DNA of 64,000 nt from Platycnemis pennipes (Eukaryota; Arthropoda; Insecta; Odonata; Platycnemididae). The stretch covers positions 122,284,133 to 122,348,132 of the forward strand of contig OW121853.1 in assembly GCA_933228895.1 (NCBI GenBank). Direction: 5' to 3'. Made by a program: the position numbers and the translations under genes. The notes beneath the pieces are model-generated. The model did not search any database, was not told the origin of the DNA, and was given only the letters and a program-made list of their open reading frames with translations. This document shows, in pieces, positions 32,778-42,854 of this stretch. Positions within the stretch are counted from its first letter, which is position 1. Each line of letters opens with the position of its first letter.

Positions 32778-32969
32778 GGACTTGAAGGTCGTTTCGTTTT
32801 TGCATGTTTGTTTTGCTATTTTTATCTTTTTAATTATTGCAGTCTAGACTAATATATTAATACTAATCCTTTTGAAATGCATGATATGCAGTGCATGTTT
32901 GGTGAAAATACACCCCCTGCAACACACCTTTGAGTTGGCTTGCAGGGTGTTATGTAGATGTAGATGAAA

Positions 32970-33735
32970 GTATTAGCAAAACATTGAAGAAAGGCGCTGA
33001 AACACACGACTACTCAACTCGCCCTTAACTTCACATTAATGCAATGTAAAAATTCGACCAAACCTTAGGTTAATTTTTCCGTAACATTTCACAGGCTTCG
33101 CGTAAATTGATTCCATGTACGCCGACATTGCCGGTAGGGTTCTAGAACCTCACGCTAAGTGTACGTTAATTTCACCCTTTCTTTTCCTAAGAAATGGCCC
33201 TCACGGGTTGAGCATAAGCTCGCCCGAGAAGGCGAGAAAGAGATGCGGCGCCGAGATCCCGTAACTTGTGCGACGGTCGAGAACTGTCGATGCGTTCGAG
33301 TATTTGGTCGCACTTATCGATGCAAACACGTCGCCCCCCATTGGACGACCTCGGCCGCTGCAGACAGACACACACGAGGGGCGCGCGCGTGGTGTCGGCG
33401 GGTGGGGGGAGGGGGGAGAGGAGGAAGGGATGAGGGTCCAGAGGGGGTGGGGGGTGGGAGTCGCCCGACGCCGGCTGCAGCAACACAGCGCAGAGCCGAG
33501 CGGGGCAGGGTCGGCCTCCGCCGCCGCTTCTATTGATCCCCCTGGCCGCGCCGCATCCGCCGCCCAAAGCGCACACGACGAACAAACGACGCACGCCGCG
33601 CGGGGCGAAATTTCGCCGCTCCCATTCGCGATCTTCGCCGATCACCTTTCATTTGTTACCATGTCTTTTCAACTGTTTAGGGTATGTTTTTCTATGGAGT
33701 TTCCATAATAATATTCGTATTGATTATCCGACCCT
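32970..33735. other. CpG-rich island, no gene identified
   Basis: 33180-33640 is strongly GC- and CpG-rich, with GGGGGGAGGGGGGAG-like runs at 33404-33418. It has long overlapping open frames on both strands (up to 152 codons) that are low-complexity. It looks like a promoter-type CpG island or a first exon, but no start, splice donor or protein motif supports a gene call. Confidence 0.45.
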
Positions 33736-33741
33736 GCACTA

Positions 33742-34036
33742 ATTGGTTGGTTGGATGGTTATTTAGGAGAGGCGACCGACAGCCGAGGTCTTTCTCTTTC
33801 ATTCACTTCTCTTTCACATCCTTCACAACTTGTTCCATACATCTCATACGTGGACTAACTTTCCCATTCTTCCCGTACACTTGTCCATCGAACATTGTCT
33901 TCATTAGGCCATCGTGTCTCAGGATAAGGCCGTTTAAGTTGTCCCTTCTTCTTTATAGAGTTTTTTCAGCGGACTTCTCTTTTCTCCCACTCTTCATAAA
34001 ACTCCTTCGGTTGTCACTCGGTCAATCTATTTTGGT
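33742..34036 (-). mobile_element. LINE segment flanked by SINE tails (composite, part 1)
   Basis: 33742-33792 is a SINE 3' tail (GGTTGGTTGGATGGTTATTT, then GGCGACCGACAGCCGAGG). 33793-34036 is the GATGAT-LINE C-terminal coding on the minus strand (TTCACAACTTGTTCCATAC, AGGCCATCGTGTCTCAGG, GTCACTCGGTCAATC). It abuts the SINE at 34037 directly. The same SINE/LINE junction recurs near 40910. Confidence 0.85.
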
Positions 34037-34372
34037 CAGTTGGTTGGTTATTCAGGGGAGGCGACCAACAGCTGAGGTCATTTACACCATTTAGGATATG
34101 AGGATAATTGGGTAATGGTAGGAGTTTTTAGGGAACGGAGGAAGGGTGGAGAGAAACCCGGCGTTGGCATTAGCCTACTCTCAAAGAGAGGCGCCAAGGG
34201 GACACGGCTTAACGTCCCATCCGACGGACGGAGTACTGAACTTGAAATGCCCTGCACTAGGCACTCAAGTGGGGACCGGTTTTCCACTGAAAAATCCGCC
34301 ACCGCCGGGAATCGAACCCGGGCCCTTTGGATGGGAGGCCAGTACTCTAGCCACCACACCAACCCTTTATCC
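34037..34372 (-). mobile_element. tRNA-derived SINE, full length (composite, part 2)
   Basis: Head GGGTTGGTGTGGTGGCTAG, B box CGGGTTCGATTCCC at 34308-34321, then the shared body, ending in AACCAACCAAC before the LINE segment. Open frames that run through it are chance. It is closest to the copies at 28877-29222 and 40910-41224. Confidence 0.9.
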
Positions 34373-34379
34373 AAAACGA

Positions 34380-35090
34380 TGAAAATATATGAGCATAAAA
34401 AAATAATATATGATCAATTATGTGGGGTGGAGGAAGACGGATTGATGCACTACCGACGCCAAGCACGTATCACGAAAAGCGATCCAAATCAGGAAAAATA
34501 CCAAGCTGGAAAAATAAACAAGTGCCGCCTAGAACGCGAACACACAAATCAAATTCCCGGAAAGTTAGGGGGAACGTTGCGGAAGCGCCACCGTAGATCG
34601 TGACTTAGAACCTGCCTAGATCCGTCGTTTGCACTGAAATGACTCAACCAACTGTCCAGGATAAATGATTTTCGATTCAAGAGCCTTCAAGAATTCACCG
34701 AAAGGATAATTAAGGGGGCGATTTACTTAATTAAGGGGGTGGTTTACTTCCCTACACTGATTAGATTTCTAAAATCCCCTTAGAGCATCCGTAGCAGAAC
34801 ACGAGGTCAACAATAATGTGATCGCTTGCTCTTTTCCTGTCTACGACCCTATTGAGTTTTCACGAAATCAAGGACTGTAATGAGTCAACTCGGCCAGAAG
34901 AAAGAGCCCGGGTGTCCAATAGGTTCGGCTAGAAACACGCTAAAGAATATTCGGCAAAACTTAGTATGCAAGAAAACAAACTAGATCCAGTAACGATCGA
35001 TATTCGAACTCGGACCTTCAGTTTGGGAAGCCATCACCAGAGTGGCAATTATAATCGTACGGTTACTCAGAAGTAGGTTTACAAACCTGC
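34380..35090. other. Possible tRNA-like remnant at 34985-35062; otherwise nothing
   Basis: The minus strand at 34985-35062 has CTGGTGATGGCTTCCCAAAC and GGTCCGAGTTCGAATATCG, a weak B-box-like SINE head. A short hairpin, AGGTTTACAAACCT, lies at 35076-35089. No gene. Confidence 0.35.
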
Positions 35091-35093
35091 GAC

Positions 35094-35629
35094 AATGGGA
35101 GCGTTTACTCAGAACCGAAATTGCAATTTTGTGCACGAGATCGTTAGATGGAAACGAAATACGAATTTTAGTGAAAAAATTAATCTTCTAACCAAAACCA
35201 TTCACTTTTAAATCAAAAATTAAAATAAGCAAAAGGTGACGCCCACCGAAAAATCTGCTTTGATAACAATGACGTCATTTTCCTCCCGTCCTTCACTGCT
35301 TTTCGAGGAAGGGAAGGGAGTGGAGGGGGGTTCTCGGAAGGTCTGCTCGCATTGATATTGTCGCAACTGCTCAGGTTGGCAGATTCAGCTGTGTACCCCC
35401 CATTGCAATGAGGCGAAGTAACTTCCTGGGCTCAGTTGTGATTGGACGAAGTCAATGACGTCAGAGGTTGCACCACGCCCACTTGTCCGAAAGGGTTAAT
35501 AATGTCAGTTTTTCGCCGCTTATAACTAGAGAAATAATTGACGGATCAAAAAACGGAAAAATACGGGTCTTTTTATTTTACAAACTCTTTCAGATTCGGC
35601 GTTAAAAAAATGTGGTAAACAACGCAATT
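35094..35629 (+). mobile_element. MITE family M1, copy A (536 bp)
   Basis: Terminal repeats AATGGGAGCGTTTAC and GTAAACAACGCAATT. The interior has TCAAAAATTAAAATAAGC, AAAAGGTGACGCCCACCG, AATGACGTCAT, CCCGTCCTTCACTG, CTCAGTTGTGATTGGACG and AATTGACGGATCAAAAAACG. It is non-coding. Other copies are at 38304, 43691, 47008 and 51284. No clear target duplication was read. Confidence 0.9.
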
Positions 35630-35634
35630 TGAAT

Positions 35635-36433
35635 TCTTCGGGAATGGTGAAATGGACATCGTATTTCTCGATAATTATCGGAAATTCCCAAGATATTTTT
35701 CATTTGACTATAGCTAAACAGCAGTTATAATTGCTGATACAGTAAATTTCAAATATCAAATTCAGTTGAGAATGTGGGAAAGTTGCGATTCGTGGCCAAG
35801 TCGTAACTTTCAGATTATTAAAGACAATCTCGAATATAACTTGAGCCCATGACGTAAAACTAGAGTAAATGAAACTTCGTAGATGGAGGTGGCCCAGAAC
35901 TTCATTGATATCGCATCAATTTCACTTAGGGATAAATGGGCTAAATTTATACGGAATCATTTTGGCTACGCTTCTGTAATATTTCAGTTTTCTCAATGTA
36001 ACTAACACAAACATGAGACAACCAAAACCTTACATGGTATGATTCTTATCGGCAAACCCAATATCCGCGGGAAAGCCTCAGAGTCGTTCAAGATTTACTT
36101 CGGTAACTAAGGACTCACTCGTATGATTTTACATTGTGCTCGGGATTATTCCGGATAGGAATTAACCTCGAACGATTCAAGACCCCCCTCTACCCCACCC
36201 TGGTTCAGACAACCTTTTTTCTCTAGCAATTTTCAAAACAAACCTTACATAAGTTCAGAGAATTTAAACGGTAATCACATGATGCATATTAGTATTCTCA
36301 TTAGCGTCTAAATGTCATTTATTACATCAAACATGAATAGAAAACAAATGATGATGTGTTATTCGTTTAAAAATAAAAAAAGACATCAAACTGCTTTAAT
36401 TTTTAATTTTTGCGATGAAATTTTAAAAAGTAT
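35635..36433. other. No recognised gene or repeat
   Basis: Mixed AT-rich sequence between MITE copy A and the LINE insertion. Nothing was recognised. Confidence 0.35.
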
Positions 36434-36826
36434 AGAGCTTTGGTACTACAGAAGAATGCTGAAGATTAAATGGATCGACCGAGTAAGTCTGAAGTAAAGA
36501 GGAAGCGAGGAAAACGAGGAAGTCATAAAAAGAGTAGGAGAAAAGATAAGTCTGCTGACGACTCTAAAAAGAAGAAGGGACAACTTAATCGGCCATATCT
36601 TGAGACACGATGGCCTGATGAAGACTATCGTCGAGGGAAAAGTGAAAGGGAAGATTGGAAAAGGCAGGCCTCTTTTGGGATACATGGAACAGGTTGTGGA
36701 GGATATAAATGAGAAGAATTACGTCATAATGAAAAGATTGGCCGATACAATAATCGAGTGGAATGTCCTAAGTCAACCCAATCCTAGGATTGTTGACCAA
36801 TGATGATGATGATGATGAGAGCTTTG
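36434..36826 (+). mobile_element. GATGAT-tailed LINE 3' end with 9-bp target duplication
   Basis: AGAGCTTTG is repeated at 36434-36442 and 36818-36826, so the copy is 36443-36817. It holds TACTACAGAAGAATGCTGAA, the RT C-terminal end (ATCTTGAGACACGATGGCC), CCAATCCTAGGATTGTTGAC and the tail TGATGATGATGATGATG. It carries a small insertion relative to its sisters near 36490-36515 (AAGAGGAAGCGAGGAAAACG), which breaks the frame. Confidence 0.92.
36600..36803 (+). pseudogene. LINE RT C-terminal fragment
   Basis: RHDGLMKTIVEGKVKGKIGK then GRPLLGYMEQVVEDINEKNY and MKRLADTIIEW: the last part of the GATGAT-LINE protein. The upstream coding (WYYRRMLKIKWIDRV near 36440-36482) is in a different frame. Confidence 0.85.
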
Positions 36827-36829
36827 ATT

Positions 36830-38300
36830 AATCCATCAGGTATTAGTGTTCTTAACTCTGTAACAAATACTTGATGAAAACATTTCGAACATAAAATAAA
36901 ACCTCATCCCATCCCACTTCTCCCTTTACTCTCCTTCCCAACTAAGAACATTCATAATTATTCCATACCATTTGCACTGATCAACTATTTTGCGTCAATT
37001 GGTTTACAAACGTTTCTTTTAAGGATATATCCTCCACTTGTCGCACCAGACCAGCAGTTGCCACACTGCATTGCCCTCCCTCCTCCTCCGCACCAACGTT
37101 TCCTTCGCCTGGAGACGGCGCAGGCTGAGAACCGCACCATGCCGCACCCGAAGGGACATAACGGCTTCGGTCCCGGCAATTACAAGGGCCCGAACCCTGG
37201 GCCCTCAAGGGCTCTCCAGTCGCATAGGCCATTGGGGGGGGGCAGACCAGTTGGAGCGGGTGTACACCTCCCCGTGTGGGGAAGCGAAGCAAATTAATTA
37301 CTGTGGCAAGCACCAGCTCACACACACAACAAACAGCCATTGGGCGAAAGGGGTCAAGCAGGCTACACAAGCAGGCGCATAATTGATTCCTCAGGGTCCC
37401 GCTCCGTCGAGAGTGGCGATCCCGTCGCGGGCAGTTAAAACAAAAAACGGGGTAGTGCGCGATGTAAACTGCGGGAAAGGCGAGAGGAAAGTTAATGTAA
37501 GTGACACGCCACCAAGGCCTTGTTAGGGAATTGAGAACACGAAAGCAAAATCCCCAAGGCCATAATCTTTAAGGGGTGCGAAAAAAGTATAAATAAGGGA
37601 AAAGGCTGGAAAACACAATAGCACTCAGGTAATATAATAAAGGGGTTTAAGAATAAAAAGGATGAAAAAAGGTGATGAAGTTTTTGTGGACCCCACAAAG
37701 ATATAGCCTTGGGGATTTCACCTTTATGTTAAGAGTGAAATGTGGGTGAATAATTTAGGCGAAAAATGTTGAGGAATCACTCCAAGGTACTCAACGTGAG
37801 GAAAAGTGTAATGCTATTCTCGACAGAAAGAGATGGGTTTTAGATTGAAAACGAAGAAAAAGTGAAGAAATGTAAGTAATAATTATAGCACCCGTAGTAC
37901 GTCAGTAATCTCCATTCGAAAGCAAAATGCGAAGGAAATGGTTTGCTGGAGAGGAACAGGAACGACATAATAGATAATATTCGGATAGAGATAGACGTTT
38001 TCTCATACACAAACTCTCTACGAAAAGATAATGAAGGACTTCCAAAGGTACAATATAATCCATATACTCAAAAAGAAGACTTTAAATATTTGTAACATTT
38101 GCCTAGAGAATATTCGTATTAAAATATCGAATAGAATTACCACATTAGAAAAACATAACTAGACGAACGTGACGAAGAGGGGCTAATGGATGAAGGCAAG
38201 TCCTGCTTGAGGAAAATAGAAAGTAGAGGCGAGCATCAACCCACATTAATGGTTTTACGTGGATTTGAGGAAAGCAACCGGTCAGCTAGAATATTAACCT
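36830..38300. other. No gene; GC-rich patch at 37050-37300
   Basis: The GC-rich patch contains GCCCGAACCCTGGGCCCTCAAG near 37189-37210 and a G run at 37236-37244. Its minus strand has CAGGGTTCGGGCCC, a B-box-like string, so an unidentified SINE is possible. The open frames there overlap on both strands and are not recognised. 37490-38300 is AT-rich with nothing seen. Confidence 0.4.
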
Positions 38301-38303
38301 CCA

Positions 38304-39300
38304 AATGCGGGAGTTTACTCTGCATCGAAAGCGATCTTTTGTGCAGAAATCGTTAGACGAAAACGAAAAATAAATTTTTGTGAAAAAATTTATCGTCTTA
38401 ACCGGAGTCATTCGCTCATAAATCAAAAATTAAAATAAGCAAAAGGTGAGGCCCACCGAACGAGCTGCGTTAAGAGGACGCAGTACCCCCCTATTTTGTA
38501 GCATCTTCTGCGATCCGTTCTCATTCAGTCAATTTTGCTTGTATCAACTTGAAAGTTTTGGTTAAATCAAGGAAATAAGTGAAATTAAGGCGCTACATTT
38601 TTAAAAATCTTCTAAATCCGATGTTAATAGAAGGAATATTCAACAAAGATGGGCTTTTTTTCGGGAAATCTTGCGGAAAACCGACTCAGAAAACGGTCTT
38701 TTTGGCCAAGTCGCACCCCAGGGTTATATGTCTGCCATTGGCATACCCACTGCCACTGAGAAAGTTTCTCAAATAAATGTATAATTTAGGAAGAACAAAC
38801 ATGAGTTTCGAGAGATTTGAGCGTAGTAATCGGCGTCTATCAACGGATATCTACGTCATCAACCTCCCGTCCTTGACTGTTTTGAGGAAGAACGGGAGGG
38901 TAAAGGAGGTCTGGCTGAAGAGATCCTGTCGCGTCCAACAAATAACCCAATATAACTAAACAACAAAATATTTTCGAATACATTATGGTGTGCTGAAAGT
39001 GTGCTGAGGTTCATTTGCTTATTCACAAATAACGATGCAGTCCAATACGCAATGCCTTTCAATGTAACCCAAATGGAGACTAACAACCAATTCCATTGAC
39101 GGAGTCAGCTGTTCGTCCCCCATTGCGACTGAGCTCCGCAATCTCAGTTGTGATAGGACAAAGTGGATGACGTACGAGTTCTTTCAAAGCCCACTTTTCC
39201 GTAAGGGTTAAACACATCCACGGATATAAAATTCGCATGTTACCGACAATTTCAAAGTTATGAGAGAGAGAAAAAAGAATCTAAAAAGACCACACTCTGG
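38304..39300 (+). mobile_element. MITE family M1, copy B, interrupted
   Basis: The left part (38304-38480) matches copies A and D: GTTTACTCTGCATCGAAAGC, TCAAAAATTAAAATAAGC, AAAAGGTGAGGCCCACCG. Middle and right parts (38855-38910, 39090-39230) match CTCCCGTCCTTGACTG, AGTCAGCTGT and CTCAGTTGTGATAGGAC. About 340 bp and 140 bp of unrelated sequence separate them. The right terminal repeat is lost or unrecognisable. Confidence 0.7.
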
Positions 39301-39845
39301 TAAGAGAATAGAAAATGATGACATGGCGACAAATTAGGGTAAACAAAAACTAAACAAATACAATATCGTGCAATAAAAAAGCAGGTGCTAAGATGAATAA
39401 TTAAATAGCTAAATGGTGGGGGAAAATTTCTTGGGAACGGATTATAACCAGCGCCGAAAACATCAAAGAAGTTAAACAAACCAGGGTTACCAGCCAACCA
39501 AACTTAGAGAACATTCTTAACGAAAAGCTATTTAGAGCAGTAAATACAATCCTGGAAGAAAGAAAACAAATAAACCGAACATACGTACGGAGAATGCACC
39601 CTTATGGTGAGGAGTTACGGACAATAGCAACGGGTGAATAGGCAAAATTGAAACTTTTGAAACGTAGTTTAAAGAATACAGTTTACAGAAGGAGAGAAAA
39701 GAAACCGGGGGCATTCTTGAATAAAGCAACAACATTACCCTATAATTCGTGTCACGATGACCAAATGAAGAAAGTTGTCGTGAAAAAAGTGGATGGGAAG
39801 AGCGGCAAAGACTTCTTCCCAGACCAGGGGCGTCCGCTGCCGTGC
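39300..39845. other. No recognised gene or repeat
   Basis: AT-rich with short unrelated frames. Nothing is supported. Confidence 0.35.
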
Positions 39846-39847
39846 GA

Positions 39848-39945
39848 AAAAATTTCACCTAGACCGGGAATCGAACCACGGACCTTTGGCTTTCCGGGAC
39901 ACTGCGCAGACCACTACGCTACCCATGATCCCTATTCTTATGGCA
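39848..39945 (-). mobile_element. tRNA-SINE head, inverted pair left
   Basis: The minus strand reads AGGGATCATGGGTAGCGTAG, GTCTGCGCAGTGTCCCGG, AAAGGTCCGTGGTTCGATTCC (B box) and GGTCTAGGTGAAATTTTTTC. It pairs with 39960-40050, giving an inverted repeat of about 85-bp arms. A third copy is at 50580-50680. Confidence 0.8.
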
Positions 39946-39959
39946 ATTTCAATTTAAAT

Positions 39960-40060
39960 TAGGGATCCTGGGTAGTGTAGTGGTCTGCGCAGTGGCCCGG
40001 AAAGCCAAAGGTCCGTGGTTCGATTCTCAGTCCAGGTGAATTTTTTTCGCATGGCAATTA
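39960..40060 (+). mobile_element. tRNA-SINE head, inverted pair right
   Basis: AGGGATCCTGGGTAGTGTAG, GGTCTGCGCAGTGGCCCGG, AGGTCCGTGGTTCGATTC (B box), then CCAGGTGAATTTTTTTCGC with a T run. It is nearly the complement of 39848-39945. It could be transcribed by Pol III; it is not a convincing functional tRNA. Confidence 0.8.
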
Positions 40061-40105
40061 ATGTGAATTTCACCGCCGTTCACGCGGCAGGCGTGATATA
40101 TCCTA

Positions 40106-40381
40106 CAGGGGCGTCGGAACTATTTTCGCGGGGGGGGGGGCAACTATGAAAAGGGCCCGGCGCCTAGGAAAAGGGCTCGCATTTTTTTACGGATACGAGG
40201 TGGTAGAGACTATAATTCTGCTAAACTAGCATGTGAAAATGTGTTAGAAGGGAAAAAGCAAGCTGGAAACAAGTGAAGTTTAAATTTTATTAATGAAGGC
40301 TACTCATTTCTCGTGGACTCGGGGCCAATTCTAGGGGCGGGGCCTTCGGACCCTCCTGGCCCCCCACTTCCGACACCGCTG
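40106..40381. mobile_element. hAT-like MITE (276 bp)
   Basis: Terminal repeats CAGGGGCGTCGGAA at the left and the complement of CAGCGGTGTCGGAA at the right, with a G run on the left and a C-rich run on the right. The CAGNGGCG start is typical of hAT-type non-autonomous elements. No clear 8-bp duplication was read. Non-coding. Confidence 0.7.
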
Positions 40382-40565
40382 TACCAGACACATGAAGTAG
40401 GATGCATGTTAGGAATGAGACAATAAGACAATATAATGAGTGAAAATAATCATTCTAACATAAAGGTATTACGTAAAGGGAGAATCGAGTGGGAAACAAT
40501 ATCAAACTAATCCTGGGGCACTGATAACCAATGGTGATGATATATTAAATCTGATTGGGGCTTCA

Positions 40566-40909
40566 TCATCATCGGTCAATAATCCTGAGATTGCACATAC
40601 AAATCCTAAGATTGGTTTGACGCAGCCCTCCACTCGATTCTTCTATCGGCCAACCTTTTCATATTGACGTAGCTCCTCTCTTTCACATCCTTCACAACTT
40701 GATCCACATATCTCATACGAGGACTGTCTTTTCCATTCATCCCGTTCACTTTTCCGTCGAACATTGTCTTCATTAGGCTATTGTGTTTCAGGATAAGTAC
40801 GTTTAAGTTGTCTCTTCTTCTTTTTGGAGTTTTTTCAGCAGACTTCTCTTTTCTCCCACTCTTCATAAAATTGCTTCGCTTGTCACTCGGTCAATCTATT
40901 TTGGTCAAT
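40566..40909 (-). mobile_element. GATGAT-tailed LINE 3' segment (composite with SINE)
   Basis: Minus strand from the junction at about 40909 (GGTCAATCTATTTTGGTCA) through the RT C-terminal coding (frame 40606-40866: EKTPKRRRDN, MKTMFDGKVNGMNGKD, VVKDVKERSYVNMKRLAD) to the ATGATGATG tail at 40566-40574. A short duplicated patch of CCAATCCTAGGATT-type sequence lies near 40590-40610. It directly continues the SINE at 40910. Confidence 0.88.
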
Positions 40910-41224
40910 TGGTTGGTTATTAAGGGGAGGCGACCGAAAGCTGAGGTCATTTGCGCCATTTAGGATAGGTGGGTAATTGGGTAATAGTAGGAGTTTTCAG
41001 GGAACGGAGGAAGGGTGGAGAGAAACCCGGCGTCGGCATCAGCCTACTCTTAACGAAAGACGCCAAGGGGACCACGGCTTAACGTCCCATCCGGCGGGCG
41101 GAGTACTGAACTTGAAAATGCCCTCCACTAGGCACTCAAGGTGGGACCGGTTTTCCACTGTAAAATCCTCCACTGCCGGGAATCTAACCCGCGCCCTCAG
41201 GACTCTAGGCACCACACCAACCCG
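40910..41224 (-). mobile_element. tRNA-derived SINE (composite with LINE)
   Basis: The head (GGGTTGGTGTGGTGCCTAG) has a deletion in the anticodon region (GAGTCCTGAGGGCGCGGG); the B box is decayed (GGGTTAGATTCCC). The body and tail match 34037-34372. It is joined at its tail to LINE sequence at the same base as in the 34-kb composite. Confidence 0.88.
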
Positions 41225-41229
41225 ATCCT

Positions 41230-41748
41230 TTCAATATATTTTATCGTCAGGTTGGGGCTCATATGATTATAAAAAATAAATGCAGTTCGTAAGATGAAGG
41301 TGAAACCTACGAGTCTCGTTAAGTCATTGAGGTTGATTCCAGAGGTGCCTCCTCGGACAGCGACCCCTTCCGTTCGCCGCAGCAGCCAATCCGGAGGAGG
41401 GCAATCCACTTCCGGCCGGCCGACATCTACCTGCGGGGCGGCAACTTCCGGCGCGGACGACTCGCGCGCGCCATATTCCCAGGAATTACAGAGCCGCGAT
41501 TAGGGCCCTAGGCGTTTGCATCGATTGCACTTTGGTCGGTTCATGGCCGAAACAGGGCCGGCGGTGACCTCCACCAAGCCCCGACCAACGCGGCCACACA
41601 ACACCCACGAAGAGAACTTCCCACAGGAACAGACACCAGATGCGAAATACCACCGCCCCGAACAAGGGCGCTTTGGTCTCCTTCCTTCTACCAGCCTCCC
41701 AACTCCCTCTTCCTCCTTTGGGATACGCCAGCCGCATCTTGCACTTAC
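41230..41748. other. GC-rich stretch, no gene recognised
   Basis: 41340-41760 is GC- and CpG-rich with overlapping open frames on both strands (up to 86 codons). None shows a known motif. It could be an exon or promoter region; there is no supporting signal. Confidence 0.4.
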
Positions 41749-41821
41749 TGTCCGCGCCAAAACCTTGTAGACTCGAGTTTAAACCTAAATAACTCCGAAA
41801 CCGTTCATCGGATTTTCACGT
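41749..41821 (+). repeat. 73-bp direct repeat, left unit
   Basis: Starts GTCCGCGCCAAAACCTTGTA and ends CATCGGATTTTCACGTT. It is identical to 42177-42249 by eye. The two flank dispersed repeat R2. Confidence 0.85.
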
Positions 41822-41830
41822 TCTTTACTG

Positions 41831-42130
41831 AAAAATACGGTGGGTTGATGCCTTTTTTTCGTGTCATTTTATTCCTTGGGAAATTACGCACAAAATATCA
41901 GTTTTTTGCAAAAATAACATGTCACTATTGTATCTTTAAAGGTTATATTCCCATGTGATGGCCATTCTCGCCGTTAATCTTATGTAATTTCAAATTCAAT
42001 TTGTGCAAAAAGGAAATAGGGTTAGTATGATTATCTTTTCTTTATTAGATAGAGGAACTTTAGTTCTATAAGTACTGAAAATATAAAAAAATGACATGAC
42101 TTTCACTTTTCGGATCAACCTCTTTGATTC
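41831..42130 (+). repeat. Dispersed repeat R2, copy 2
   Basis: Reverse-complement counterpart of 19917-20222, with the same blocks in the opposite order: AAAAATACGGTGGGTTGATG, TTTTTGCAAAAATAACATG, TTTGTGCAAAAAGG, CTGAAAATATAAAAAAATG and CGGATCAACCTC. Non-coding. Confidence 0.75.
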
Positions 42131-42176
42131 CATTGCTAGCGTAGCTACGCGTGTAACCGGAAAGCGTCGTGGAACG

Positions 42177-42249
42177 TCCGCGCCAAAACCTTGTAGACTC
42201 GAGTTTAAACCTAAATAACTCCGAAACCGTTCATCGGATTTTCACGTTA
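42177..42249 (+). repeat. 73-bp direct repeat, right unit
   Basis: An exact second copy of 41749-41821 by eye. It continues into unrelated sequence (ATTTGCATAG rather than CTTTACTGAA). Confidence 0.85.
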
Positions 42250-42254
42250 TTTGC

Positions 42255-42850
42255 ATAGTAATTTAGATAATTGTGTTGTTGACTGACTACATTGTTACAA
42301 TAATAATTAAAAACAAATTTTGGACCTGTTTCTTACGTTAGAGTAAAAAAAAGGGCCCATTTTTGTAGCGCTACGGCGCCATGCGTCACTTTGACGTCTA
42401 ATAACTTCCAAGCAAAGCTTTTGACTAAAACAAATTTTTAACACAAGGTGAATTATATCTTCATTATTACGTCTGCGAAGTTTCAAGGTTTTAACTTTAG
42501 TGCCAATTGGTATGCTATTCCATTTATAACCGCACTTTTTCTCGGCAACTATGCATCATGGCGCCGCGAGACTAGAACTGGCATCTTCCTCTTTAAATTT
42601 CCAGAGCGAATCAGATATTATCATTTAGCTGACGTTAGCACCTTATTTTATATCGAATTTTATGTTTCCTGAAAAAAAGCGCGAGCCCAGAGCAGGACAC
42701 TCCGCCGGCAACACTGCGCTTTTTCTGCGCTGCGTTTGGGGCGGATCGTAGTGGGTCTCACAGTGAAGTCTCTCTCTTGATCAATTACCTTGATAGTGGC
42801 TCGACGGATTCAGGCGTGATTTCGTGGGGCACTTTACTCATTCCGGGAAC
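42255..42850. other. No recognised gene or repeat
   Basis: A 74-codon open frame at 42448-42672 has hydrophobic patches but no motif I know. Nothing else was seen. Confidence 0.35.
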
Positions 42851-42854
42851 GAGA

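Larger units (their letters stand above)
31830..32966 (+). mobile_element. CR1/jockey-like LINE, longest copy (GTAGATG-tail family)
   Basis: Carries the RT core end and the whole C-terminus, then the 3' UTR with CCCCTGCAACACACC / GTTGGCTTGCAGGG and the tail GTAGATGTAGATG at 32954-32966. It is 5'-truncated: the APE endonuclease and ORF1 are absent. Several stops and frameshifts make it non-functional. CR1-group elements typically lack poly(A) and end in short 3' repeats, which fits. Confidence 0.92.

Noticed and set aside
33187..33708. Open frames of 125-152 codons on both strands in the CpG island
   Set aside because: Several frames overlap in both directions and are rich in R, G, P and A. 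GC-rich sequence has few stops, and no motif, splice site or start context supports any of them.
34115..34603. 162-codon frame at 34 kb
   Set aside because: It runs antisense through a tRNA-SINE, and its reading depends on SINE sequence found in non-coding context elsewhere in the window.
41230..41770. Host exon in the GC-rich stretch
   Set aside because: Frames on both strands are similar in length and have no recognised motif. There is no splice or start evidence.
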